Notes: generated by a model from the sequence alone, not told the origin. A stretch of 64,000 bases of DNA from Streptomyces capillispiralis (GCF_007829875.1 NZ_VIWV01000001.1:6170501-6234500), one strand, 5' to 3'; numbered from the stretch's first letter, positions 14,420 to 23,415 are shown. Program-made: numbers and translations.

Positions 14420-16196
14420 TCTGGTCGTGGAACTCGGCGTTGAGGTGCACGCTGTCGTAGCTGAACGCGTGCGAGCGGCGGATTGACGGGCTGATCAGGA
14501 TCTGGTCCAGGGCCTGGCTGTTGCCCTGGTAGACGTACGAGTAACGCTCGGACTTCGGAAGGGACTTGATGGCCGACCAGAGGGTGCCGTCGCCCTCGAG
14601 GAGGTCGGTCGTGGTGGAGAACTCGAAGTCGTTGATGTCGCCGAGGACCACGACGTCCGCGTTCTTCTGCGCCTTGAGGATCTTCGCGGTGAAGTCGTGG
14701 ACGGCCCGCGCCTGGAGGTGGCGCTGCTCCTCCGAGCCGCGGGACGGCGGCTGGTACTGCGAGGTCAGGCCCTGGTCGCCGCCCTTGGACGCGAAGTGGT
14801 TGGCGATCACGATCACCGTGCGCCCGCGGAAGACGAACTCCCCGGCCAGCGGCTTGCGGCTGTTGTCGAAGGCCGCGGACGCCGGGTCGACGCGGCCCGG
14901 CGAGAGCGTCAGGGCCGCCTTGCCGCGGACCTTGGTGACGTCGACCGGGGTGGTGGCGTCACCGCCGGCCCGGTCGGTGAAGGAGACGCGGTCCGGGTTG
15001 AAGAGGAAGACCTGGCGGATGTTGCCGCCGGGCTGGCCGCCGTCGGCCTTGTCGGCCGGGTCGACCGAGCGCCAGTCGTAGCGCGGGCCGCCCGCCGTCT
15101 CGATGGCGTCGATGAGCGCGGCCATCGTCCGGTCGGCCGCCACCGTGCCGTCGTCGGTGGCGCCGTTGTTGTCCTGGATCTCCTCCAGGGACACGATGTC
15201 GGGCGACTGCAGGTTGTTCACGATCGCGGCGGCGTGCGCGGCGAAGGTGTCGTCGGAGGGGTCGAGGTTCTCGACGTTGTAGGTGGCGACCGCCAGTTCG
15301 CCGGCGCGCTGCTCGCGGGTGGTCTCCCGCCGCAGGCCGCCGTCCTGGAGCGTGCCGAGTTCGGCGGCCACGAGGGTGTAGCCGCCGTACTGGTTGTAGT
15401 CCAGCGGGCCCGAGGTGGTGCCGGCGAGGGTGTCGCCGACGTTCGCGTCCGGGAAGTCGGCCGCCCTGCCCAGCGACTGGATCTGGAGCCGGCCGGTGTT
15501 CTGGGCGTCGTAGGAGCCGTAGACCGTGCCGCCGCGGTGGTTGCGGTGCTCGTCGGGCTTCACCGTGACCCAGAGTTCCGTGTACGGGTCGGTGGCGCCC
15601 ACCACCCGGGTGTCGGAGACCCGGACGTTCATGCCCTCCAGGGACTCGTAGTGGTCCAGGGCGTACTCGGCGGGGCGCAGCGGGAGCGCGTTGACCGAGC
15701 CGTTCGGCGACGCCGTGTAGGCGTCCGGGACGGACCGCTCGTCGATCGTGACCGCGGCCGGGACCTCGTTGCCGCCGGAGACGACCGTGAAGGTCGGACG
15801 CGTGATCTCCGTCAGGGACTGGTTGCCGGAGGACGTGCCGCCGGGGACGTACTCCGAGACCGTGCCGGACACCGTGACGGCGTCGCCGACCGCCACCCCC
15901 TTCGGCGTGGAGCCGGTGAAGACGAAGACGCCCTCGCTGGTGGCGGGGTCGGCGTCCGGGGCGGGGTCCTGGATCCAGAAGCCGCGGGACGAGCCGTAGG
16001 TGCGGATGCCGGTGACGATCCCGGTCACGTCGGTGACCTGCTCGCCGGCGTACGGCGAGATGCGGGTGTCGCCCTGGAGGTCATGGATGCGCACGGTCTC
16101 CGCGTGCGCGGGCGACGTGAGGACGACGGTGGACGCCGCGGAGCACACGGCGGCGACGGTGAGCGCGGCGAGACGCGCGGACGACTTGCTCGGCAA
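14379..16196 (-). CDS. Secreted endonuclease/exonuclease/phosphatase-family nuclease
   Basis: A 605-residue extracellular nuclease of the ExeM/NucH type. A Sec signal peptide ends near SPAHAETV (residue 32). An OB-fold lamin-tail-like region (DVTGIVTGIRTYGSSRGFWIQDP) precedes the EEP catalytic domain, where NVENLDPSD, the metal-binding glutamate in SLEEIQDNNG, NHFASKGG, the LGDINDFEFS aspartate/asparagine pair and the final SDHDPQVL histidine are all visible. It should degrade extracellular DNA or RNA for phosphate and nucleosides. A candidate PHO box and a -35 TTGACA lie upstream, and a PhoX phosphatase is encoded nearby. Confidence 0.88.
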   Translation of the reverse strand: MPSKSSARLAALTVAAVCSAASTVVLTSPAHAETVRIHDLQGDTRISPYAGEQVTDVTGIVTGIRTYGSSRGFWIQDPAPDADPATSEGVFVFTGSTPKGVAVGDAVTVSGTVSEYVPGGTSSGNQSLTEITRPTFTVVSGGNEVPAAVTIDERSVPDAYTASPNGSVNALPLRPAEYALDHYESLEGMNVRVSDTRVVGATDPYTELWVTVKPDEHRNHRGGTVYGSYDAQNTGRLQIQSLGRAADFPDANVGDTLAGTTSGPLDYNQYGGYTLVAAELGTLQDGGLRRETTREQRAGELAVATYNVENLDPSDDTFAAHAAAIVNNLQSPDIVSLEEIQDNNGATDDGTVAADRTMAALIDAIETAGGPRYDWRSVDPADKADGGQPGGNIRQVFLFNPDRVSFTDRAGGDATTPVDVTKVRGKAALTLSPGRVDPASAAFDNSRKPLAGEFVFRGRTVIVIANHFASKGGDQGLTSQYQPPSRGSEEQRHLQARAVHDFTAKILKAQKNADVVVLGDINDFEFSTTTDLLEGDGTLWSAIKSLPKSERYSYVYQGNSQALDQILISPSIRRSHAFSYDSVHLNAEFHDQISDHDPQVLRFRP

Positions 16197-16294
16197 CGGA
16201 TTTCCCTCCGGGGACGTGATCTGCGCCGGGAGGAGGGTGGAGCGTGCGTCACTCCCGGTCTACGCGCGTCAATCTCCAGCCTGGTCACGCCACT

Positions 16295-16338
16295 TGTCAA
16301 GGTTTCGGCCATGTACGGCCGCTGAAGGGGAGATGAAG
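16295..16338 (-). promoter_or_regulatory. Candidate promoter and PHO box of the nuclease gene
   Basis: Read on the minus strand, CTTCATCTCCC and CTTCAGCGGCC are adjacent 11-base units (16338-16317) resembling the tandem PHO-box repeat (consensus near GTTCACC). Sixteen bases further is TTGACA (16300-16295), a consensus -35. The -10 is weak. The second unit deviates from consensus, so PhoP control is a suggestion. Confidence 0.35.
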
Positions 16339-16410
16339 CGGGCGGCATGGGTGGAAATCCGTCTAGGCTGAGCGGCTGAGTCGTAAGAGGCGCCCTAGGA
16401 GAAACAGCCG

Positions 16411-17853
16411 ATGTCAGACAGCTCCATCATGCCCCCGGCGCGGCTGCACCCCGAAGCGGAGCTGGCGCGCGACGCCCTGTCCACCCCGCTGCTGTCCCGG
16501 GCCGCCCGGCTCGCCCGCTGGGCCGGCCCCGGCACCCGGGTGGACGCCGGCGGCAGCCTCGTCGAGGAGCAGATTCCGGCCGCCGCCGCGGAGCTCGGGC
16601 TGACCGGCGAGGACGCCGCGGCCGACGCCTCCGAGGCCTGGCGGGTCGCCGTGGACACCGGGCTCGTCGAGGTGGTCGACGAGGAGGAGGGGACGGTCGC
16701 CGCGGGCGCCGGCCCGGCACTGCTCACCGGGGGCTCGCCGCAGGACGTGCTCGGGGTGTGGCTCACCGCCCTGGAGACGGTGCTCGCCGACGCGAGCGTC
16801 CCCGACCTCGGCGGGCTGGTCGACGCCATCGCCGAGGGGGACGGCTCCGGCGAACTCGACCTCGGCGCGCTGGACTGGCAGCCGGAGGCCGAGGCGGAGT
16901 TCCTCGACGCGGTGCTGGGCAACCTGTACCTGCTGACCGTCGGCGAGGAGGGGCCCGGCGCCGCCATGGTGCCGCTGCCCGCCCTGGCCGCCTCCGTGAT
17001 CGTGCCCGGTGACATGGCGGAGCCCACCGACGACGTCCTCGAGCAGGTGTCCGACGCGATGATGCGGCTGGACGACCGGTTCCGGATGCTGGAGCCGATC
17101 GGGCTCGTGGAGTACCGGCCGGTCGACGAGGCGCTGATGGCCGACGGCGACGAGGAGCCCGCGGCGCCGCTGGACGACACCGACGTCGCCCGGTACGGCA
17201 TGGTGCGGCTGACCCCGCTCGGACTGTACGGACTGCGCGCCCGGCTGCTGGAGGCCGGCTTCCAGGCCCCGGTCGTCGGCGACCTCGCGGACAAGGGCGC
17301 GGACGCGCTGCTCGACGGCACGGCCGTCTTCCCGTCGGCGGCGGCCCACGCGGAGACCGAGCACTGGCTGTCCCGGCGCGAACCGCTCGCCGCTGCGCGG
17401 GAGTTGCTGGCCGCGGCCCGGGGCGCCGACGAGGGCGCGCCGCTGCGCAGGCTGCGCTGCCAGCAGGCGCTGTCGCTGGTCGGCGCCTCGGCGGAGCCCG
17501 CGCTGCGCGAGGTGCTCGACGACGCCGAACTCGGCGGCCTGGCCCGGGTGTGGCTGGCCGAGCACGGGGCGGCGGACGTGCCGCCGCCGTCCCAGGCGAT
17601 GATCTTCTGGCTGACCATCGACACGGTGGCCGCCCAGCTCGCGGCCGAGGGCAACTCCGAGGAACTGCGCTCCCTGGTGGAGGGACTGGCCGGCCGGCAC
17701 AGCGGCTTCTTCGCCGCCGCCTGGCGGGTGGACCACCCGGCCACGGCGGACGTGCTGGAGGCCATGGGACGCCTCCACCCGGACAAGAAGATCGCCAAGG
17801 AGGCGCGGAAGGCGGCGTTCAAGGCGCGGTCGCAGTCCCCGCACGGCAGCTGA
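16411..17853 (+). CDS. Conserved hypothetical protein, acidic, cytosolic
   Basis: A 480-residue protein without signal peptide or membrane segment that I cannot assign to an enzyme family. It is rich in Ala, Glu, Asp and Leu, and helical throughout. The central part (GLVEYRPVDEALMADGDEEPAAPLDD then YGMVRLTPLGLYGLRARLLEAGF) looks like a winged-helix-like element, and the C-terminal third (LRRLRCQQALSLVGASAEPALREVLDDAELGGLARVWLAEHG) resembles HEAT-like helical repeats. The ATG is preceded by CCTAGGAGAAAC. It is monocistronic, between the divergent nuclease and PhoX. Confidence 0.8.
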   Translation: MSDSSIMPPARLHPEAELARDALSTPLLSRAARLARWAGPGTRVDAGGSLVEEQIPAAAAELGLTGEDAAADASEAWRVAVDTGLVEVVDEEEGTVAAGAGPALLTGGSPQDVLGVWLTALETVLADASVPDLGGLVDAIAEGDGSGELDLGALDWQPEAEAEFLDAVLGNLYLLTVGEEGPGAAMVPLPALAASVIVPGDMAEPTDDVLEQVSDAMMRLDDRFRMLEPIGLVEYRPVDEALMADGDEEPAAPLDDTDVARYGMVRLTPLGLYGLRARLLEAGFQAPVVGDLADKGADALLDGTAVFPSAAAHAETEHWLSRREPLAAARELLAAARGADEGAPLRRLRCQQALSLVGASAEPALREVLDDAELGGLARVWLAEHGAADVPPPSQAMIFWLTIDTVAAQLAAEGNSEELRSLVEGLAGRHSGFFAAAWRVDHPATADVLEAMGRLHPDKKIAKEARKAAFKARSQSPHGS

Positions 17854-17922
17854 CCCGACCTCGCGCGGCGGCCGCGGGGAAGCGCGCGGTTCACGGAAGC
17901 GAGAACCGGTGGGCCCCTCGGC

Positions 17923-17944
17923 GTTCAACCGGTGTTCAGGGACG
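17923..17944 (+). promoter_or_regulatory. Candidate PHO box upstream of phoX-like gene
   Basis: GTTCAACCGGT and GTTCAGGGACG are directly abutting 11-base units, each beginning GTTCA, the arrangement of a PhoP-binding PHO box in Streptomyces. It lies 68 bases upstream of the PhoX ATG. A third single unit, GTTCACGGAAG, is at 17889-17899. Confidence 0.6.
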
Positions 17945-18012
17945 GGCGGGAGCGTGGCGGGCGAACGGGGTCCGCCACCCTCCACGGCCTATCCACCGTC
18001 ACAGGAGACAGC

Positions 18013-19470
18013 ATGTCGCTCACCCGCAGGGACTTCGCCAGAACGTCCGCGATCGCCGGTGCCGGCGTCGCGCTGGCGGGCAGTGTCGGCGCCCTCGCCT
18101 CCGCGCCCAACGCCCTCGCGTCCGCCGACACCGAGACCGCGGACGAGCACGCCGAGGACACGGCGGACCGGCACGGGGGCGTCGGCTACGGGCCGCTCGT
18201 CCCGGACCCGGCCGGGCTCCTCGCCCTGCCCGCGGGATTCACCTACCGCGTCCTCACCCACACCGGCAGGACCCGCCTGGAGTCGGGCGAGTTCACGCCC
18301 GCCGAGCACGACGGCACGGCCGCCTTCCCCGGCCCGCGCGGCACCACCCTCCTGGTCAACAACCACGAGATGGACGGCCCCCGCGACGAGGTCGAGTTCC
18401 CGGTGCCGCTCGTCGAGGGCCTCGTCTACGACCCGGCCGCACCCGGCGGCTGCACCGTCGTCGAAGTCCGCCCCGACGGCGGCGTCGCCGAGTGGGTCGG
18501 CATCGCCGGCACCGCCAACAACTGCGCCGGCGGCAGCACCCCCTGGGGCACCTGGCTCACCTGCGAGGAGAACTCCGACCGGGCCGGCGAGAACGGCATG
18601 ACCAAGGACCACGGCTACGTCTTCGAGGTCGACCCCGCCGACCGGCGCGCCAACCGCGACCCCAAGCCGTTGAAGTTCTTCGGCCGCTACGACCACGAGG
18701 CCGTCGTCATCGACACCAAGCGCGGCCACGCCTACCTCACCGAGGACGCCGACGAGCCCAACGGCCTCTTCTACCGCTGGACCCCGCCGGAGGGCTTCCG
18801 CTACGGCCCCGGCACGCTGCGCAACCTCGCCGACGACGCCGGCGTCCTCCAGGCGCCCAAGTGCTACGACTCCGGCGGCCGGTACGTCGACGACCTGTCC
18901 CGCGCCACGAGGACCGGCACCGTGTACGGCGTCGACTGGGTCGACGTGCCCGACCGGGACGCCCGCGAGGTCGCGGTCCGCGAGCAGTTCGGCGAGGGCG
19001 AGGTCACCCGCGCCCGCAAGCTGGAGGGCATGTGGTGGGGCGACGGCGGGGCGTACATCGTCGCCTCGTACGCCCGTGACGAGAGCCCCGTCCAGCACGA
19101 CGGACAGGTCTGGTTCTACGACCCCAAGCGCCGCACCCTCACCCTGAAGGTGCTGCTCGGCGTCAACCGGAACCCGGCCGAGGACGGCGCCTTCGACGGC
19201 CCCGACAACATCACCGTCTCCCCGTACGGCGGGCTGATCATCGCCGAGGACGGCGAGGGCGTGCAGCACCTGTTCGGCGCCACCGACAGCGGACGCACCT
19301 ACCCGATCGCCCGCAACGAACTGAACATCGGCACCGAGGAGGAGCCCGAGTTCAGCGAGTTCACCGGCGTCACCTTCTCGCCCGACGGCAGGACCCTCTA
19401 CGCCAACATCCAGGAACCGGGCATCATGCTCGCCATCACCGGGCCCTGGAAGCGGCAGAAGCGCGGCTGA
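18013..19470 (+). CDS. PhoX-type alkaline phosphatase (DUF839), Tat-exported
   Basis: A 485-residue secreted protein of the PhoX/DUF839 family of calcium- and iron-dependent phosphatases. The N-terminus MSLTRRDFARTSAIAGAG carries a twin-arginine motif and is followed by a hydrophobic stretch and ASA cleavage site near residue 36, so it is exported folded. Family blocks include TTLLVNNHEMDGP, TPWGTWLTCEEN (with the catalytic CEE), RYDHEAVVIDTKRGHAYLTED and GPDNITVSPYGGLIIAEDG. It would release phosphate from organic esters outside the cell. The ATG is preceded by CAGGAGA. The PHO box suggests induction by phosphate limitation. Confidence 0.88.
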   Translation: MSLTRRDFARTSAIAGAGVALAGSVGALASAPNALASADTETADEHAEDTADRHGGVGYGPLVPDPAGLLALPAGFTYRVLTHTGRTRLESGEFTPAEHDGTAAFPGPRGTTLLVNNHEMDGPRDEVEFPVPLVEGLVYDPAAPGGCTVVEVRPDGGVAEWVGIAGTANNCAGGSTPWGTWLTCEENSDRAGENGMTKDHGYVFEVDPADRRANRDPKPLKFFGRYDHEAVVIDTKRGHAYLTEDADEPNGLFYRWTPPEGFRYGPGTLRNLADDAGVLQAPKCYDSGGRYVDDLSRATRTGTVYGVDWVDVPDRDAREVAVREQFGEGEVTRARKLEGMWWGDGGAYIVASYARDESPVQHDGQVWFYDPKRRTLTLKVLLGVNRNPAEDGAFDGPDNITVSPYGGLIIAEDGEGVQHLFGATDSGRTYPIARNELNIGTEEEPEFSEFTGVTFSPDGRTLYANIQEPGIMLAITGPWKRQKRG

Positions 19471-19544
19471 CCTCCCGGCCCGGGAACCTCCCCGCCCGCC
19501 CTCGATAGGCTACGGGGAGGGTCCCCGGGGGCGAGGAGTGACTG

Positions 19545-20114
19545 ATGGCCCAGGTCAGGCCCATGCGCGCGGACGCTCGGCGCAATCACGAGCGGTTGCT
19601 GAAGGTGGCGGTGGAGGCCTTCGCCACGTACGGCGAGGGCGCCTCGCTCGACGACATCGCCAAGCGGGCCGGTGTCGGCTCCGGCACGCTCTACCGGCAC
19701 TTCCCGACCCGCCGGGCGCTGCTGGAGGCCGCCTACGTCGACCGGATCGAGTCGATCGCGGCGCGCGCCGCCGAGCTGGGCGAGCGGCTGCCGCCCGGTG
19801 AGGCGCTGGTGGAGTGGCTGAACGAGCTGGGCGCCGGGATGATCCAGCTCCGCGGGCTGCGGGTGCTGCTCGGCACGGCGGTCGGGGGCGGCACGCCCGC
19901 GGGCGACGCCACCGACTGCTGCGATCCGCTGCTGCGGGCCGTGGCCCGGCTGGTCGGGGCGGCCGTGGAGGCGGGCGCGGTGCGGGCGGACGTCGAGCCG
20001 GTCGACGTGCTGCGGCTGGCCCACGGCGTGGCGACGGCCTCGGAGCTGGCGGGCGGGGAGGGCGCGCACGTCCGCCGCTACCTGGAGCTGCTGATGACGG
20101 GGCTGCGGGCGTAG
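19545..20114 (+). CDS. TetR-family transcriptional regulator
   Basis: A 189-residue regulator. The N-terminal TetR DNA-binding domain spans about residues 10-55, with the recognition helix in ASLDDIAKRAGVGSGTLYRHFPTRRALLEA. The C-terminal half (LRGLRVLLGTAVGGGTPAGDATDC to YLELLMTGLRA) is the SbtR-like ligand pocket. No obvious target operon is adjacent: upstream is PhoX on the same strand, downstream is the convergent TerD-like gene, so the regulon is unknown. Confidence 0.9.
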   Translation: MAQVRPMRADARRNHERLLKVAVEAFATYGEGASLDDIAKRAGVGSGTLYRHFPTRRALLEAAYVDRIESIAARAAELGERLPPGEALVEWLNELGAGMIQLRGLRVLLGTAVGGGTPAGDATDCCDPLLRAVARLVGAAVEAGAVRADVEPVDVLRLAHGVATASELAGGEGAHVRRYLELLMTGLRA

Positions 20115-20117
20115 GCC

Positions 20118-20145
20118 GGGCGCCCCCTCGGTCGTGGGGGCGCCC
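20118..20145. terminator. Bidirectional terminator between tetR-like and terD-like genes
   Basis: GGGCGCCCCC and GGGGGCGCCC form a perfect 10-bp stem with the eight-base loop TCGGTCGT, between two convergent stop codons. Confidence 0.8.
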
Positions 20146-20164
20146 TTCGGTCCCGCGGGGGTGC

Positions 20165-21346
20165 TCAGAGGGCCTGGGCGGCCGGCTTCACCATCCCGCG
20201 GACGGTGCGGGACTTCACGAAGTCGCCCATCGCGGTCATCTCCCACTCGCCGGAGTACTGGCGGATCAGCTTCGCCATCATCACGCCCGTCTGCGGCTCG
20301 GCGCTCGTGAGGTCGAAGCGGACCAGTTCCTCGCCGGTGGTGGCGTCCAGCAGGCGGCAGTACGCCTTGGCCACCTCGGTGAACTTCTGCCCGGTGAAGG
20401 AGTTGACCGTGAAGACCAGGCCGCTGACCTCCTGGGGGAGACGGCCGAGGTCCACGGTGATCACCTCGTCGTCGCCGCCGCCCTCGCCGGTGAGGTTGTC
20501 GCCGGAGTGGCGGATCGCGCCGTTCACGATCTGGAGCTTGCCGAAGTAGCAGCTGTCGATGTGGTTGCGCTGCGGGCCGTAGGCGATGACGGAGGCGTCG
20601 AGGTCGATGTCCTTGCCGCGGTAGGCGGGCTCCCAGCCGAGGCCCATCTTGACCTGGGAGAGCAGCGGGCGGCCGCCCTTCATCAGGGAGACGGTCTGGT
20701 TCTTCTGGAGGCTGACCCGGCCCTTGTCGAGGTTGATCTTCCCGGTGCCGGGGGCGGCGGCGGGCGGGGCGGCCGGGGGCGCGGCGGGGGCGGTGGCGGG
20801 CATGGGGGGTGCCTGCGGGGCGGCCGGCTGGGCCGGGGCGGCGGGCTCCTCGACCGTGACACCGAAGTCGGTGGCGATGCCGGCCAGGCCGTTGGCGTAT
20901 CCCTGGCCGACGGCGCGGGCCTTCCAGGCGCCGTTGCGCAGGTAGATCTCGATGATCACCAGCGCGGTCTCGCTGCCGAGCCGCGGGGGTGTGAAGGTGG
21001 CGAGGACGGCGTTGTCGTCCGCGCTGCGGAGGGTGGCGGTCGGTTCGATGCCCTGGAAGGTCTGGCCCGCGGCGTCCGGGCTGGCGGTGACGACGATCTT
21101 CTCGATGCCGGGCGGCAGGGCCGCGGTGTCGACCGTGATGGCGTCCGGGGCGGTGCCGCCGCCGGAGCGGTGGGTCACGCCGGGGCCGGCGGGCTGGTTG
21201 TAGAAGATGAAGTCGTCGTCGGAGCGCACCTTGCCGTCGGCGGTGAGCAGCAGGCCCGAAACGTCGAGCCGCACCGGGGCGGCGACGTCCACCGTCACGC
21301 GGGCGGTGGGGAGGGGGATGTTCGAGCCGGGGGTCATAGCTGTCAT
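20165..21346 (-). CDS. Tandem TerD-domain protein (tellurite resistance/stress family)
   Basis: A 393-residue cytosolic protein with two TerD domains. Domain 1 (about 8-170) has VRSDDDFIFYNQP and VVTASPDAAGQTFQGIEPT; domain 2 (about 205-385) has MGLGWEPAYRGKDIDLDASVIAYG, IRHSGDNLTGEGGGDDEVITVDLGRLP and VFTVNSFTGQKFTEV. Acidic clusters (DDD, GGGDDE) match the TerD calcium-binding sites. The domains are joined by an Ala/Pro-rich linker (about 172-203). TerD proteins are linked to tellurite and oxidative stress resistance and development in Streptomyces. An ATG at 21337 is an alternative start. Confidence 0.9.
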   Translation of the reverse strand: MTAMTPGSNIPLPTARVTVDVAAPVRLDVSGLLLTADGKVRSDDDFIFYNQPAGPGVTHRSGGGTAPDAITVDTAALPPGIEKIVVTASPDAAGQTFQGIEPTATLRSADDNAVLATFTPPRLGSETALVIIEIYLRNGAWKARAVGQGYANGLAGIATDFGVTVEEPAAPAQPAAPQAPPMPATAPAAPPAAPPAAAPGTGKINLDKGRVSLQKNQTVSLMKGGRPLLSQVKMGLGWEPAYRGKDIDLDASVIAYGPQRNHIDSCYFGKLQIVNGAIRHSGDNLTGEGGGDDEVITVDLGRLPQEVSGLVFTVNSFTGQKFTEVAKAYCRLLDATTGEELVRFDLTSAEPQTGVMMAKLIRQYSGEWEMTAMGDFVKSRTVRGMVKPAAQAL

Positions 21347-21481
21347 GCCGGGTGAACGAGCGGGGGCGTTTTACCGTTCCCTTACCTGGTCCGATCGGGC
21401 CGGGACGTCGCCCCGGCCGCCCCTTCCCGTCCCGTCCCGGGGGCGGTGCCCCGGACCGCGGTCGGCCCGCGGCCTCGTACG

Positions 21482-21526
21482 CGGACGCCGGACGGGCTGG
21501 CGGGGGACCAGTCCGTCCGGCGTCCG
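21482..21526. terminator. Hairpin between terD-like and dehydrogenase genes
   Basis: CGGACGCCGGACGG (21482-21495) and CCGTCCGGCGTCCG (21513-21526) are perfect inverted repeats with a 17-base loop. It is the second hairpin downstream of the dehydrogenase operon and may be a back-up terminator. Confidence 0.55.
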
Positions 21527-21535
21527 ACGGGGCGG

Positions 21536-21565
21536 GCGCCGCCCTCCGGGAGGGAAGGGCGGCGC
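21536..21565 (-). terminator. Terminator of the polyol ABC/dehydrogenase operon
   Basis: GCGCCGCCCT (21536-21545) pairs perfectly with AGGGCGGCGC (21556-21565) around a ten-base loop, immediately after the dehydrogenase stop. Confidence 0.7.
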
Positions 21566-21577
21566 GGGCGGGGAACC

Positions 21578-22567
21578 CTACGGCACCACCACGATCTTCC
21601 TGCCCACGCCCGCGGCGAACTGCTCCAGCGCCTGCGGGTAGCGGTCCAGCGGGATGCGGTCGCTGATGAAGACGTCCGGGTCGAGCACGCCGTTCGCGAA
21701 CAGCTCCGCCGCCCGCTCGAAGCTGTGCAGCACGGCCATCGAACCCGTGATGGTGATCTCCTGGTTGTAGATCCGGTACGGGTCGATCGTCACGCGCGTC
21801 GCGTAGTCGGCGACACCGAACTGGAGGAAGGTGCCCGCCTTGGCCACCCGGTCCAGACCGTCCTGGATCGCCGCCGCGTTGCCGGTCGCGTCGATGACGA
21901 GGTCCCAGCCCTGGGGGCGGTCCAGCTCGTCCGGGGTGGCGGCCGACGCCGAGACGCCCAGCTTTCGGGCGGTCTCCAGACGCGTCGGGTTGAGGTCCAC
22001 CATGTCCACGCTGGCCGCGCCGGTGCGCTTGGCCAGCTCCAGCATCATCAGCCCCATGGTTCCGGAGCCGTAGATCAGCACATGGGCGCCGAGGCGGGAC
22101 TGGAGCACGTCGTAGCCGCGCACCGCGCAGGAGAGGGGCTCGATCAGCGCCGCGTCCTGGGTGCGGACGTGCTCGGGGAGCTTGACGCAGTTCGCCACCG
22201 GGGCCATCGCGTACTGGGCCGCGCCGCCGGCCGTGGTGACACCGATCGCCGCCCAGCGTTCGCAGAGGTTGTTGTGGCCGTTGCGGCAGTAGCGGCACTC
22301 GTAGCAGTAGAGGGAGGGGTCCACCGCGACCTGGTCGCCGACCGCGACCTCCGTGACCTGGGCACCGACGGCGACCACCTCGCCGGCGAACTCGTGCCCC
22401 GGCACGATCGGGAGCTTCGGGGCGAACTCGCCCTGGAGGATGTGCAGATCGGTGCCGCACAGACCGCAGGCCGCGACCTCGACGACGACGTCACGCGGCC
22501 CGGGCGTCGGGTCGGGGACCTCGGTGACGACGGCCTTCCCCACGGACTCGATGACGGCGGCCTTCAT
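21578..22567 (-). CDS. Zinc-dependent polyol/alcohol dehydrogenase (MDR family)
   Basis: A 329-residue medium-chain dehydrogenase. Catalytic zinc ligands C37 (CGLCGTD), H58 and E59 (GHEF) and the four structural-zinc cysteines C88, C91, C94 and C102 are present. The cofactor fold shows LIYGSGTMGLMMLELAK followed by VDMVDLNPTRLE, where the Asp indicates NAD preference. The similarity class is sorbitol/xylitol/threonine dehydrogenase. It is the last gene of a DeoR-controlled ABC sugar importer operon, overlapping the second permease by ATGA, and probably oxidises the imported sugar alcohol to a ketose. The exact polyol cannot be deduced. Confidence 0.9.
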   Translation of the reverse strand: MKAAVIESVGKAVVTEVPDPTPGPRDVVVEVAACGLCGTDLHILQGEFAPKLPIVPGHEFAGEVVAVGAQVTEVAVGDQVAVDPSLYCYECRYCRNGHNNLCERWAAIGVTTAGGAAQYAMAPVANCVKLPEHVRTQDAALIEPLSCAVRGYDVLQSRLGAHVLIYGSGTMGLMMLELAKRTGAASVDMVDLNPTRLETARKLGVSASAATPDELDRPQGWDLVIDATGNAAAIQDGLDRVAKAGTFLQFGVADYATRVTIDPYRIYNQEITITGSMAVLHSFERAAELFANGVLDPDVFISDRIPLDRYPQALEQFAAGVGRKIVVVP

Positions 22568-23415
22568 TTCACGGCTCCCAACGACAGGCCCTGGACGAGT
22601 TTGTCCTGGGCGGCGAACCCCGCGGCGAGCACCGGCAGGGAGATGACGAGCGACGCGGCGCACACCTTGGCCAGGAACAGGCCCTGGCTGGTGATGAAGC
22701 CGGTCAGGAAGACGGGGGCGGTCTCGGCCACCACGCCCGTCAGGACCCTGGCGAACAGCAGTTCGTTCCAGCTGAAGATGAAGCAGATGAGGGAGGTCGC
22801 CGCGATGCCGGGGAGCGCGATGGGCGCGACCACCCGGGCCAGGATCGTCGGCAGCTTCGCGCCGTCCACCCGCGCGGCCTCGATGATCGCGACCGGGACC
22901 TCGGCGAGGAAGGACTGCATCATCCACACCGCGATCGGCAGGTTCATGGAGGTGTAGAGGAGGACCAGCAGCCAGATGTTGTCGAGCATGTCCGTGTTCT
23001 TGGCGAACAGGTAGATCGGCAGCAGACCGGCCACGACGGGCAGCATCTTGGTGGAGAGGAAGAAGAAGAGGACGTCCGTCCACTTCTTCACCGGGCGGAT
23101 GGACAGCGCGTAGGCCGCCGGGAGGGCCAGCAGCAGGACCAGCAGCGTCGAGGCGACGGACGCCACGGCGGAGTTGATCAGGGCCGGCCAGGGGCTCGCA
23201 CCGCCGCCCGCGCCGAAGAACTCGCGGTAGCCGTCGAGGGTGAGGGCGGCGGTGAAGGACGGCGGGTTGGTGGCCGCGTCCGCCTCGGAGTGGAAGGACG
23301 TCAGGGCCATCCAGGCGATGGGCAGGAAGAACACGATTCCGGCCAGCCAGGCGACCAGACCAAGACCCGCTCCGTTGCGGAACCGGCCGCGGGTGCGTAC
23401 GGCGATGCTGCTCAT
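22564..23415 (-). CDS. ABC sugar transporter permease (MalG type)
   Basis: A 283-residue permease with six predicted transmembrane helices, MalG-like in length. The EAA loop is IIEAARVDGAKLPTILARVVAPIALPG. It heterodimerises with the permease encoded just upstream and overlaps both neighbours by four bases. As with most Streptomyces CUT1 importers, no dedicated ATPase is encoded; the shared MsiK ATPase elsewhere on the chromosome is the likely energiser (established for the family, not seen here). Confidence 0.93.
   Translation of the reverse strand: MSSIAVRTRGRFRNGAGLGLVAWLAGIVFFLPIAWMALTSFHSEADAATNPPSFTAALTLDGYREFFGAGGGASPWPALINSAVASVASTLLVLLLALPAAYALSIRPVKKWTDVLFFFLSTKMLPVVAGLLPIYLFAKNTDMLDNIWLLVLLYTSMNLPIAVWMMQSFLAEVPVAIIEAARVDGAKLPTILARVVAPIALPGIAATSLICFIFSWNELLFARVLTGVVAETAPVFLTGFITSQGLFLAKVCAASLVISLPVLAAGFAAQDKLVQGLSLGAVK

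Noticed and set aside
21578-23083. A 501-codon minus-strand frame covering the dehydrogenase and part of the permease gene
   Set aside because: The upstream 172 codons are an out-of-frame reading of the permease; the conserved dehydrogenase begins at 22567.
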